Assembly: GCA_022478985.1 (NCBI GenBank)
Contig: JAKSZP010000108.1
Span: 124,001-188,000 of the forward strand
Direction: 5' to 3'
Origin: Massospora cicadina
Lineage: Eukaryota > Entomophthoromycota > Entomophthoromycetes > Entomophthorales > Entomophthoraceae
DNA: 64,000 nucleotides
Of this stretch, positions 24,001 to 33,611 are shown piece by piece. Positions within the stretch are counted from its first letter, which is position 1, and each line of letters starts with the position of its first letter. A model generated the notes under the pieces. It made no database searches. It had not been told where the DNA came from and worked only from the letters and a program-made list of their open reading frames with translations. The position numbers and the translations under genes were made by a program.

Positions 24001-25651
24001 TGTCACAGATGTGGCTAAGGAGAACTAGACTGGGCTCCCAGTCAGGGTGCGCGAGCACCCAGTGGAGGGCCCAGAATGCCAGAGGCATAGCAGTCTGAGT
24101 GACTAAAAGAAGTGGGGATCTATGGGTCATGTGAGGAAAGCAAACATTCAATAATGTACCAAAGGCCCCCAAGGCAAACCAGATGGTTGCATTGGGGGCA
24201 ACTGCGAGTCTTATGGGGGCAACCCCAGAGGCGGGAGAGGCAGGGAGGATGATGACTCCTCTAGGGAGCGCGGTTGCTGGCCTTCAGAACCTGAGGGAGA
24301 GGCTTGTGCACCCTGTGGGAGGCAGTACAGGGACCACCCCATTGTTAGAAATGTGGGTGGAAGTAGGGAAAACCCCATAGGAGGGGCTGGAACTGAGTTT
24401 CCCCAAACAGGGACCCTCAGAGTCCTGCTGGTGAGCTGGACCCACAGTGGCGGGGGCAGCAAATGGAGCTGAACCCATGCGCGGTGGGCCAGGGATGCCT
24501 TGAGATTGCTCTCCCTGGGGAGCAAACTTGGCGGACTCATCATCTGAATAAATGGAATGGTCTCCATTTAATGGATATGATGGAATGAATGGAACAGTGG
24601 GCTCTGCCTTTGGGGGCAGGCCAGATGATCACATTGGCAATCTGCTGCCATGTGGTGGGATTGAGTGACCGGATAATCCAGTCTGCAAACATTGGGAAAA
24701 GGATCTGGGCAACAGCACATCTCATCAGATCAAATGATGGAATGATGATTTAAAAATCTGTGTTGACAATGGGTGGAGTCCATGGCAAATGGGGTGGATA
24801 CACAGATTTTATTTTTTTAAAAAAGGCTAAAAAGAATGAACTGACAACTGCCCTCAGTGGGGCCAGTTGCCTTTTAAATGGTTTGATAGGCATAAGGAGG
24901 AGTCAGGGGATTGGTTGTTTGAGGAATGGGGAAGGAATTCAGTTGGCTGACTCGGAGAGGGGGTGAAAGTGACTCCCAGTTTGGCAGAAGCTTAGAAAAT
25001 TTTTGCAAATTTTCCCAACTTCTTGCAACCAAGCCAAATTGATGCTGCTGATCCAGGTTTTGATGACTAACTCAGCCAATTCACACAGCTTGGGCATTCC
25101 TGATTTGTCTTGGAAAGCAGGGGTTGATGGATCAGGTTTGGTGCAATTTGGGCCAATCCCACAATTGGCCCACTCACATGATCTGAACCTCCTGGAACTG
25201 CCTCAGAACGTTGGACCCAATGATCTGAGCTGTTTGCACCCAGGTTTTTGATCTGAGCTGTATTCTGATCTGACTCCTGAACCTCAGCTGACCTGAACCA
25301 GCCCCCCAGTCCAGAATTTACCAGCTGGCCTCTGACACTGGGATTTGCAATTTTCCCAGTTTTCCCCATAGCTGGCCTGGGGAGTGGGTGGCCTCCAGAC
25401 CCCCCCCCAAGCCCCCTACCGTGCACCACCTCCCTACAGGCCTCCTCTATCAATCCTACCAGGATTGAAGAGGAGGGAAGGGGAGGGAATGGGGCAGCTT
25501 TGGGGAGAAAAAGCTGTCACTGAGCGCTCATCTATCACATGGGCAAGGTCACCCAACTGTGACAGAGGGTCCACAGGAGCCTTGGGCCCCCTCTTTGACC
25601 AGAAAGGGTGCTGAGCCCTATCCAGCTTCAAGGGCTGGTCCCCAAGACTTA
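24001..25651 (-). repeat. E2 5' LTR
   Basis: 1,651 nt, very similar to 17696-19333. The minus-strand end is CACATCTGTGACA (24001). The outer end lacks the terminal TG. The final 183 nt encode ALGAFGTLLNVCFPHMTHRS and PLAFWALHWVLAHPDWEPS, followed by LVLLSHICDI at the border. Confidence 0.92.
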
Positions 25652-26159
25652 TTTGAGAACAAGGTTCCCGAGGAAGTTAACCTCCTCCTTATAAAACTCA
25701 CACTAGGTTGGCTTGATGAACAAGCCTGATTTATGCAAGGCAACCACCACTGCTTCCAAGTCAGTAGCATGTTGTTCAGGAGTTGGGGAGTGAACCAGGA
25801 TATTATTGATATATGCAACTGCAAAGATAAACCAGAGGTCACCCAGTACATTGTCAATCATACGTTGAAATGTAGTGGGAGTGTTCTCCAGCCCAAAGGG
25901 CATTACATAAAAATTGGAAAATGCCGCGCTTCATCCAGATCGCTGTTAACCATTCCTGCCCTTTAATTACCCAAATTTGGTTGAAGGCATTTACCAGATC
26001 CAGCTGAGAGAACACACAGGATCTGGCGATTGTCTGGCTAATCGTCTGCTCCAGAGGCAAGGGGTAGGGATAAAAAAACTGTTATTTTATTTAAGTGGCC
26101 ATAATCCACACAGGGATGGAGAGAACCATCCACTTTTTTTAGCAAAGACAATGGGGGAG
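25652..26159 (-). pseudogene. E1 RT palm piece between E2 and E4
   Basis: Minus strand: VDGSLHPCVDYGHLNKI (near 26130), VFSQLDLVNAFNQIWV (motif A), MPFGLENTPTTFQRMIDNVL (motif B), then AYINNILVHSPTPEQH, in which the catalytic YIDD has become YINN. It ends CEFYKEEVNFLGNLVLK directly at the E2 LTR. Comparison with E2 shows about 46 residues missing between this point and the resumption at 17695. Confidence 0.88.
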
Positions 26160-26969
26160 TGTTGAAAATTTGGGCTTCGCCTGATGGCTGGTTTGTTGTT
26201 TGGTGGAAACTGCAGCTTTGAGCATCTATTGTGTGAGGACAATAGACAAGATGGTGCTTTAAATTTATGATATAGCTTTTTGGTAATACTTTAATTGTAT
26301 ACCCAGTCATTTCACTTGGACGATGGCACGCTGCCCTAATCCTACTGATCTCAAGTGAAAATTGACTTTAATATAAAATAAAGTAATAACGAAAAAGTTT
26401 ATAAGATAAATTATAAACTTAATTCAGAAGTTAAAGGATATTTTATTAGTGTAAATGCAAGGGTTATTTATAGGGTTCAATGTTAACCACATCTTACTCA
26501 TGACGCCTTACTTTTCAGTGACCCTTTGCCATGTAAAAAGTTTGTAATGACGTCTATATAGCTTTGACTCAGGGCATCATGCTCAGCCTCAGAGTTAGAG
26601 TAAACACCATCATAATCCTTGAGATGGCATTTCATCATATCTTTAAAATAGCTGAACTGATTCACTTTCACATGCAATTGGCAGCACATACCAAGGCAAT
26701 TTGTATCACTAATTAGTAATTGATTTGATCAAAAACTTGACTGACATTAAAAAATAATTTTGACATAGACCAACAAAGCCCACGTGCCTGAGTCATTAAA
26801 TCAAAACTTAAATTTAAGTTTGACCTAACCAACAAAGCCCTCGAGCCCATGTCATCATAGTTGAATATAATTAAGTGAAATCGCTAGGCCACAAATTCAA
26901 GTTCATATATACTTAGGATATCTTTGGTTTATAATAAATGACGATTTAGATCCAGTCAACCATTCAACA
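26160..26969 (-). repeat. E4 3' LTR
   Basis: 810 nt, uninterrupted. Contains the intact target sequence TAGGATATCTTTGGT at 26914-26928, which in the 5' LTR is the site of two LINE insertions. Confidence 0.9.
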
Positions 26970-26982
26970 CTTCCCCCTCCTT
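26970..26982 (-). other. E4 polypurine tract
   Basis: Minus strand AAGGAGGGGGAAG directly abuts the 3' LTR start, the standard place for the plus-strand primer. Confidence 0.8.
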
Positions 26983-27339
26983 GACTGGATTAAAAGTGGC
27001 AGATACTCTTCTTCCTTGGTCACGCCTTTTTAATTCTTCACGTTCCTCAAAGTTCAAATGTTATCTCAATAGCCTTTCCTAAGCTGACAGGGCCAGCGTG
27101 CCTGGTGCCAAGCTTCCATGGGTTTGGCGCATCTCCAATTCTGTTGCAGGCTTCTCCAGTTTGGTCGCGCTCTCCTCCCCCTACCAAAGAGGGGATACCT
27201 AGTTCTAATGCCAGCGAGGCATCAAATCTATGAAATAAACTCCATGGCTTGCAATTATTATTTTCTTTTTTACTTTTTACTTTTTGTTTTTTGTTTTTTA
27301 TTTATTATTATTATTACTTTTTTTTTCTTTTTTATTATT

Positions 27340-27570
27340 ATTATTTATGATATGGATGAAGAAACTTAGCGTGTACTCAATTCACAACCCAGCCGCCTTG
27401 ATCCTTAATGGTATATACATCTTCAGACAATTTCTCCAATATAATAAACGGACCCTTCCAAAGTGAGGCTAGCTTGTGCACGCGGCCTGCGCTATGAGTG
27501 TCACAATATACTACTAAATCTCTTTCCTTGAACTCAGTCATTCCACATGCCTGAAAGCTGGAATATTTTC
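27340..27570 (-). pseudogene. E4 integrase C-terminal domain remnant
   Basis: The minus-strand reading FKERDLVVYCDTHSAGRVHK is followed by LASLWKGPFIILEKLSEDVY and TIKDQGGWVVN. This is the typical SH3-like/GPF segment that closes a Ty3 integrase: binding surface, KGPF box, then VHAKFLHPY. One stop interrupts it. A separate upstream string AVTRSQSKDVTHEASEEVAKP (about 27655-27590) resembles the linker around the protease start. Nothing of RT lies between, so the deletion joined the linker to the integrase end. Confidence 0.65.
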
Positions 27571-27839
27571 AAGTATTTGTTGCACATAGGGTTTAGCGAC
27601 TTCTTCAGAGGCTTCATGTGTGACATCCTTACTTTGGGAGCGAGTTACTGCATGTACGTTTGAGGAATCTTCATTCAATACTAGAGTAGAATTGTTTTCA
27701 TTGTTAAGCAAGGCCCAGTGGCCATTGTTTGCTTGTCAATCAGGTGGGACTGGTGTTGCTGAACAATAGAGCATCCCTCATCTATTGTGCTTGTTCTTTT
27801 CCCTCCTCCTGCACAGTATTGGGAAGGACTATATTGACA

Positions 27840-27900
27840 TTTTGCTGATGGCATTAGGAAGCATAATGACCTGTACAATTGCCATTAAAGCAAGTAATTT
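27840..27900 (-). other. Degenerate CCHC zinc knuckle of E4 Gag
   Basis: Minus strand CFNGNCTGHYAS-stop-C aligns with C-x2-C-x4-H-x4-C, with the second Cys replaced by Gly and a stop before the last Cys. It lies downstream of the Gag core at 28179-29036. Confidence 0.5.
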
Positions 27901-28178
27901 CACTCACTGGCCGTGAGGTGTTAATCTTCTTATTGGTTTCAAAGGACTTTCCAGCAAAGGCAGTGGTTCCTGATCTGTATCCAGTATTAGGAGGGCCATA
28001 ATTTTTGAGCATCTGCGTAAATAGTCAACCAATTCAGATGTCACAAGGTTTTGCATGAAAGCAGGCAATAGAGTGTTTGATAGATTAGGTAAGGTTCTAC
28101 TGCACGCTCTAGTGCTATCTTGGCATTGAAATCAACCATAGCCCACGCGCCTAAAAGAACTTGAGCTTCACGATAGAA

Positions 28179-29036
28179 TCAATCCAAAAATTCATCAATT
28201 GCTTCATCTTTCTTAAAGATGATGTTCATAAACTTGGATTTTCTGGTCAACATCCGTTCTGGACCTCCAAATTCATGAAGCACGGCCTCCTTGACTTTGG
28301 CATATGTTGGATTTTCATTAATGTGAGGCATAATTAACTCAATGCTCCACTCATCCAAGAAGTTAATCATGGTGGCTGCTTTGTTAAGGTCGCTGGCCCC
28401 ATACATGGCCATTTCAAAGAGTTTGATGAAAGTGGTAATACTTCCATTCTTGTCAAAGGCTGGCAGGTTTGCTGGTTTGAAATTATCGCTTCCCCATTCC
28501 TGGTTATCATGATTACTATTTTGTTGACCAGAACCAGGCGTACTAGGGCGTTGGGGCATTGTATCATGGTTTGAGGTGTTAGTGTTGACCAAAGCAATTA
28601 TTTTGCTAGGCAGTTGTCGACGTGGCCCAGCGTCCATTTTGGTAGCTATTTCTGAAGCTTCGTCCTCATAATATTTTAAAGAAATTTCCAGTTGAGTGGG
28701 TTGTAGCACACTGACAACGCCCATCAGCCAGAGTTTGAATTCGCTCATTGATTTCATTTTATAATTGACATGATTTTGAGTTTTTAATTTCGCAATTTCC
28801 TTATTCAGGCTAGTATCTTGTAGTTGCAAGGTGGAAATCACTTGGTCCTTTTCTTTCATTGCCTTCTTGCACTGGTTCAATTCTTCATGTAGATTATTGT
28901 TTGACTCATTAATAGCATTACCATCATCACTGAGATTATTAATCTGTAGATTAAGACGATCAATAGAGTCTTTAGTTTTTGCCCTTTGGGCCTCACTTTG
29001 GGGTTTGCCAGTAATTGATTTTTTCGGTTTATTCAT
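28179..29036 (-). CDS. E4 Gag (coiled-coil N-terminus plus capsid-like domain)
   Basis: A 285-codon open frame from ATG at 29036. Residues about 20-90 form a heptad-rich coiled coil (SIDRLNLQINNLSDDGNAIN, KAMKEKDQVISTLQLQDTSL). A polar linker with GSGQQNSNHDNQ follows. Residues about 190-285 are a retrotransposon gag domain (FKPANLPAFDKNGSITTFIK, AATMINFLDEWSIELIMPHI, KSKFMNIIFKKDEAIDEFLD). Gag assembles the particle. The start lies just inside the primer-binding site, as usual. The frame ends near the end of the capsid domain, where a stop separates it from the zinc knuckle. It is the best preserved Gag in the window, which may mean E4 was packaged recently in trans or that Gag was kept. Confidence 0.8.
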   Translation of the reverse strand: MNKPKKSITGKPQSEAQRAKTKDSIDRLNLQINNLSDDGNAINESNNNLHEELNQCKKAMKEKDQVISTLQLQDTSLNKEIAKLKTQNHVNYKMKSMSEFKLWLMGVVSVLQPTQLEISLKYYEDEASEIATKMDAGPRRQLPSKIIALVNTNTSNHDTMPQRPSTPGSGQQNSNHDNQEWGSDNFKPANLPAFDKNGSITTFIKLFEMAMYGASDLNKAATMINFLDEWSIELIMPHINENPTYAKVKEAVLHEFGGPERMLTRKSKFMNIIFKKDEAIDEFLD

Positions 29037-29090
29037 CCTTCATCTGCAAAATTTGGGCACTCAAACGTCAATACTGGTTACCATCTGCGG

Positions 29091-29108
29091 TCCCAGCCAT
29101 GAGCGCCA
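29091..29108 (-). other. E4 primer-binding site
   Basis: Minus strand TGGCGCTCATGGCTGGGA starts one base after the 5' LTR end (29110). TGG at the start pairs with a tRNA CCA end; the donor tRNA was not identified. Confidence 0.7.
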
Positions 29109-29877
29109 TTGTTGAAAATTTGGGCTTCTCCTGATGGCTAATTCATTGTTTGGTGGAAACTGCAGCTTTGAGCATCTATTGTGTGAGGACAATAGACAGG
29201 ATGGTGCTTTAAATTTATGATATAGCTTTTTGGTAATAATTTAATTGTATACCCAGTCATTTCACTTGGACGATGGCATGCTGCCCTGATCCTACTGATC
29301 CCAAGTGAAAATCAACTCTAATATAAAATAAAATAATAACGAAAAAAGTTTATAAGATAAGTTATAAACTTAATTTAGAAGTTAAAGGATATTTTATTAA
29401 TGTAAATGCAAGGGTTATTTATATGGTTCAATGTTAACCACATCTTACCCATGACGCCTTACTTTTCAGTGACCCTTGGCCACATAAAAAGTTTGTAATG
29501 ACGTCTACAAATACTTTGACTCAGGGCATCATGCTCGCCTCAGAGTCAGAGTAAACACCATCATAATCCTTAAGATGGCATTTCATCATATCTTTAAAAT
29601 AGCTGAACTGATTCACTTTCACATGCAATTGGCAGCACATACCAAGGCAATTTGTATTACTAATTAGTAATTAATTTAGTTAAAAACTCAACCAACATTA
29701 GTCTAATTTTGACATAGATCAACAAAGCCCAAGCGCCCAAGTCATTAAATAAAAACTTAAATTTAAGTTTGACCTAACCAACAAAGCCCTCGAGCCCATG
29801 TCATCATAGTCAAATACAATTAAGTGAAATCGCTAGACCACAAATTCAAGTTCAGATATACTTAGGATATCTTTGGT

Positions 29878-31777
29878 GCTAAACTTCTCTTTAACCGCTC
29901 AAAGTCACTTTTGAGCGATTTTAAATTTAAGTTTATTTATCCACAGCCATCTGCCCAAACCTATTCTTTGATGTCCTTGGCTCTGCCGCCTGCCACCCCA
30001 GTGTGGGGCAGCAGTGCACCCCCACCTAGCGTTTTCCGCCCTGCAGGCAAGCGCGTTCGGACAGGTTCAAACAGCCCGCCCACTGCTTCCAACCGTTTTG
30101 TCCCCCCACGAGACCTAGCACTCCACCTGGCGCGCATCCACCCTTATCGCCCCCATCCTCTCGCCCTTCTCGCTCTGCTATTTGCTATTGCCTCAGAGTG
30201 GACTATGGACGTTTGTTCCCATATGCCGATAAGGCAATTATTGACCTAGCCACTACAGCCTTTGCGCCAGCTGGCTTTATAGACTTCCGCCCTTTTAAGG
30301 GCTACTTTGACGTTGGGTTCCAATCTGAGGAGGATGCTGAAGCGGCAGCACAAACTCCTCTAATTTATAAAAAAACCCCCATTCCCACAACCCGTACTCG
30401 CCTCCCTTCAGACACCATGCTAGTGGTATCCTTTGCAAATCTCCCATCCCACCTTCCACCCCAGGTTTTGTATGACCAGTTGGTCACGGGGCTCATGGCT
30501 TATGGCACTCAGCCCAACCTCATCTTTGCCATTCCTTCTGGTGCAGAACGCCTTGCTGCTCCTTGTGCAACAGCCACCATCATACCACACCACCCTACCA
30601 TAGCCCAACAAATCCCACCCCGCGCTAGTGTGGCTGCAGCACCTGATCATTTCTTTTGGGCTTGGGTCGATAATGGTAGGCAGATTTGTTCCCTCTGCTT
30701 TGGCCTCGACCATGCAAAAAGAGTGTGCCCTAAGGCCAAATCTGCTGATGCAACTTCTGAGCCCCCTCTGGAGGTTCAGTATGGGGCGCTTTGCTGCCCC
30801 CTCCCACCCTCCAATCTCGTTCAGTGGGCCCAAATGGAAAATCAGCCCCACCCAAAACCTCCATCCTCACTCTCCCACCTAAATCTACGCCAGCCAATCA
30901 GAGCAATGCTTGGACCAACATTTGTACCCAAGCAGCTGCCCATTCGCCCAATCCTACCCACTCAAATTTAAATGCCACTATTCCAGTGAACCAAAATCCA
31001 TGGGATCTATTGGCTGAAACTGACGAATCAGGTAATATCCTTATTAGTAAGCATACAGGTCAACCTCTCTGCCATGGCGATTATGGTCGGGCAGAATTTT
31101 TCCTTCTCAACTTTGATGAAACCCCTACCCCTCGCCATTTTGCTCCTCTACCCAATACAACCCCCTTCCAAAGTGACCATCAGCTCGCCTTAGCTGCGGT
31201 GGCCTCTCCTCATTGCCCAAAACTACGCACCGTGGTGGCCCAGTCAGTGGCTCAGCTCCAGCATGGCCTGCCCACCATCTTCTTCCCCCCTGACTTTCCT
31301 GAATCTCCCTGCAGTGACATCTCAAAATTATTTGATGATGCTGAAATTGCTGTTATGAATGTCGCAACACTTGCTTCATTCAACCCCTCAGCCAAAATCA
31401 CCCGCCACAGTATCTCCCTTTTCACCCAACTTCCTGAAGCCCGCAAAGAAGCTGAAGTTCTCCTCGCAGCTTTTGTTGAGACACTTTCCCGTCATTATCT
31501 TGATGCAGAAGTGGAAAACTCCTACTACGCTGACCTCAGCCCCCACTATGCAGATGCCCCAACGCCCTGGCTCTCTGCTCTGATCTGGTACTGCAACCAA
31601 CACCCCTTGATTGAGGCGGGTCTTTCTGAAAACCAACCCCCCGACCCCTCCTCACCCTCTGCCATGGTGGGTTAAGCAGTTTCTGCTTCCCACCTGGTTA
31701 GTAGTTTGTTTTGCCATTTTGAGTGTTGTGATCGGTACTGTCCATCCCCTGGTCAGCGTACCTCGAATAAATCGGAA
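29878..31777 (+). mobile_element. ORF1-only LINE-like element, copy 2
   Basis: Flanked by TAGGATATCTTTGGT at 29863-29877 and 31778-31792, a 15-bp target duplication. The element is one coding block followed 60-100 nt later by the LINE tail (GGTACTGTCCATCCCCTGGT, 31735-31754). No RT is present. It looks able to move only by borrowing a LINE RT that recognises the tail. Confidence 0.85.
29971..31675 (+). pseudogene. ORF1-type protein with CCHC knuckle, best copy
   Basis: ATG at 29971 opens a proline/serine-rich N-terminus. A frameshift near 30190 leads to the central domain at 30204-30560 (YGRLFPYADKAIIDLA, FRPFKGYFDVGFQSEEDAEA, LPSHLPPQVLYDQLVTGLMA), which could be an RRM-like RNA-binding fold. 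A zinc knuckle follows at 30685-30730 (CSLCFGLDHAKRVC). A second frameshift at about 30790-30970 leads to the C-terminal domain, 30791-31675 in frame (NQNPWDLLAETDESG, FQSDHQLALAAVASPHC, LDAEVENSYYADLSPHYADA), and a TAA stop. The C-terminal domain has no match I recognise. Function inferred: RNA binding, as in LINE ORF1. Homologues in the window are at 3620-4824, 46240-47070 and 48520-48735. Confidence 0.7.
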
Positions 31778-31792
31778 TAGGATATCTTTGGT

Positions 31793-32702
31793 GCTCCAGA
31801 CCTCCCACAACAACATTGGTCCAGAGCAGCAAGGACTAACTTTGCACAGGCGCTCAAATTAACCAACCCACATAGTCCACCCAGACTACTTTCATACCTT
31901 GCCAAGCACCCTACTGCAACGGGTCCACATGGAACCTCCCCTCATTTCAAACATATCCTCCAAACTATCCGCCGTATGGGATGGACCATAGAGAACATGG
32001 GTACTATACAAGGAAGGGGACGATCCAGCCCCCAATTCAAATTAAGAAACCCAGAAAACCACCCCCAGAGGGATATGCTCGCAACAACCCCAAGCATAGC
32101 CAGGATAGAATACCTAGATATTCTGGACATTCCCTATGATTTAACCACACAGAAAGTAATGTGGAAAATGACACACCACCCACTCCTACAACCAAGGATA
32201 AGAGCAAACGCCTGGCGCTGTTTGAGAAGGACCTATAGGACGGCGGACCGCTCCAACTCCATCCACAAAACATGTGCAGTATGTGGAGGGGAGGATCCCT
32301 ACATCACCGCCTAGAAACATGCCCCCAAACAAAGCTATATGGCAGGAAGTCGCACGCCTGCTCAAGATTCAAAACGAACAGGAATTCTCAATATCAAAAA
32401 GTATCTTCACGCTCCAGATCGAGTCACTAATCCCATCTACCCTCCGCTCCCTAATAATACCCATTGCAATGTGGACAATACACACAATTGCATTAGATGC
32501 GTTCAAGGGCAAATTCCCAACCATTCATAAAACTATTAACAGATTCCATGTCCACTTACTAGAGCACTTCCAAGCCTGGCTTTATGGATATATGAGACCA
32601 AGACAAAAAGCGCTCATAGAATCATGGTTCCCACTCTGGTTCCTCCACACAGACCCTTTCCTTCACACCTGCTCCATAGCAGGGGAAACCCCCTCGGAGT
32701 AG
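31793..32702 (+). pseudogene. LINE RT C-terminal region with CCHC finger
   Basis: No catalytic RT motifs remain. 31976-32314 ends in CAVCGGEDP, and the zinc finger's second half (H-x4-C) needs a shift into the frame of 32274-32702 (KAIWQEVARLLKIQNEQEFS, PIAMWTIHTIALDAF, SWFPLWFLHTDPFLHTCS), which ends with TAG after TPSE. This copy defines the protein C-terminus, which is interrupted in LINE-A at 1621. Confidence 0.8.
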
Positions 32703-32854
32703 TGCACCAACCCCCCATACCTGGCAGTCCCGCTGGCAACAGGGGTAACTTGAGTACCCTGGGGTGCCCAATTTTTATATCTCATAGTTATTCTCTTAGT
32801 TTCACATATATTCGGTAATGTCTGTCCCCTAGTCAGCTTACCTTGGTTTATAAA
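31793..32854 (+). mobile_element. LINE-A copy 2, 5'-truncated
   Basis: Begins GCTCCAGACCTCCCACAACA, matching LINE-A at 1033, and ends in the tail at 32815-32854. Flanked by TAGGATATCTTTGGT at 31778-31792 and 32855-32869. Truncation at the 5' end plus a 15-bp duplication is classic LINE behaviour. Confidence 0.9.
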
Positions 32855-32915
32855 TAGGATATCTTTGGTTTATAATAAACGATGATTTAAATCCAGTCAA
32901 CCATAAAACAGGGAG

Positions 32916-33610
32916 GCAACGGTTGAGGTCTCCTTGAAAAATCACCCTTTTTTAGCATATTGTACAACCAGGTATTGAGTGTGACTTCTTCCTCCGCTGT
33001 ATGGGGATACAACGGACAGTTGATGTTCACCAACTCCACGGTCATTTGAAACCCACAATCAAACCTAGTGTGTGAGGGCAGGCGATCTGCCTTTATTAAG
33101 TTGAATACTCTTTGATACTGCATTAAAATCTTAGGAAAATTGGCTGGGATGCCCGCAGAAGTGACTAGGGAAGTGATAGAACTGGTTCCTTGTGTCTTCT
33201 TAGGAGTGTTGATTAGAGAGGATTTACCCTCCAGTTGATCATTGGTAAATGACAACATATTAGACTCCAAGTGAATCTTAACATGTTGTCAGCGCCACCA
33301 CCCCACACCTAAGATCACCGGAAACACCAAGTTTGGAATGGCAGAAAAATGATCGCAGAAGCTGAACTGGTGGATTGAAAAGGTACTGGCCGGCAAATGA
33401 CATATGAGGTCTGAGAAGCAGATGAGGCCACCATCACTGAGGGGCCCACATCCATTTCCAGTTCTAATTTTTGAGCCAACTCAACACTCATGAAGTTCCC
33501 TGCAGCTCCGGTATCCATCAGGGCCTCAAAGTAGACATGATGTGAGCCAAAACTGATCTTCATAGGCAATAGGAAATAAGCGAAGTTTTGTTTATTGGGA
33601 GATTTGACTG
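32916..33610 (-). pseudogene. E1 protease and N-terminal RT
   Basis: Protease at 33569-33315 contains ALMDTGAAGNFMSVELAQKL (catalytic DTGA intact). The N-terminal RT region at 33270-32916 includes RLPSHTRFDCGFQMTVELVN and INCPLYPHTAEEE, aligning with E2 (LPSHSEYDLMFHLMVDLVKI). A frame break separates them at about 33290. The piece ends at the E4 target duplication. Confidence 0.85.
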
Positions 33611-33611
33611 G

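Larger units (their letters stand above)
17696..25651 (-). mobile_element. E2, Ty3/gypsy chromodomain retrotransposon nested in E1
   Basis: Two long LTRs (17696-19333 and 24001-25651) flank gag and pol on the minus strand, total 7,956 nt. The LTRs are far more alike than the E1 pair, so E2 is younger, as nesting requires. The 3' side keeps the terminal TG..CA. The 5' LTR has lost its first two bases (AATAAGTC instead of TGTAAGTC), and about 45 codons of E1 RT are missing next to it, so a small deletion removed this junction and one target copy. Confidence 0.92.
26160..32910 (-). mobile_element. E4, internally deleted LTR retrotransposon nested in E1
   Basis: Target duplication GGGAG at 26155-26159 and 32911-32915 is perfect. 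LTRs start TGTTGAATGG and end TTTTCAACA (minus strand). Own length is about 3.8 kb after removing two LINE-type insertions (29878-32869). Internal sequence keeps a Gag, a protease-linker remnant and the integrase C-terminus only. Protease, RT, RNase H and the integrase core are gone, so it is non-autonomous. Confidence 0.9.
29110..32910 (-). repeat. E4 5' LTR, interrupted by two LINE-type insertions
   Basis: LTR sequence 29110-29877 resumes at 32855-32910. The right tail (TTATAATAAACGATGATTTA..) matches the intact 3' LTR at 26929-26969. Confidence 0.9.

Noticed and set aside
27240..27350. Low-complexity T-rich ORF in E4 (polyphenylalanine-like)
   Set aside because: Simple-sequence tract, not a gene.
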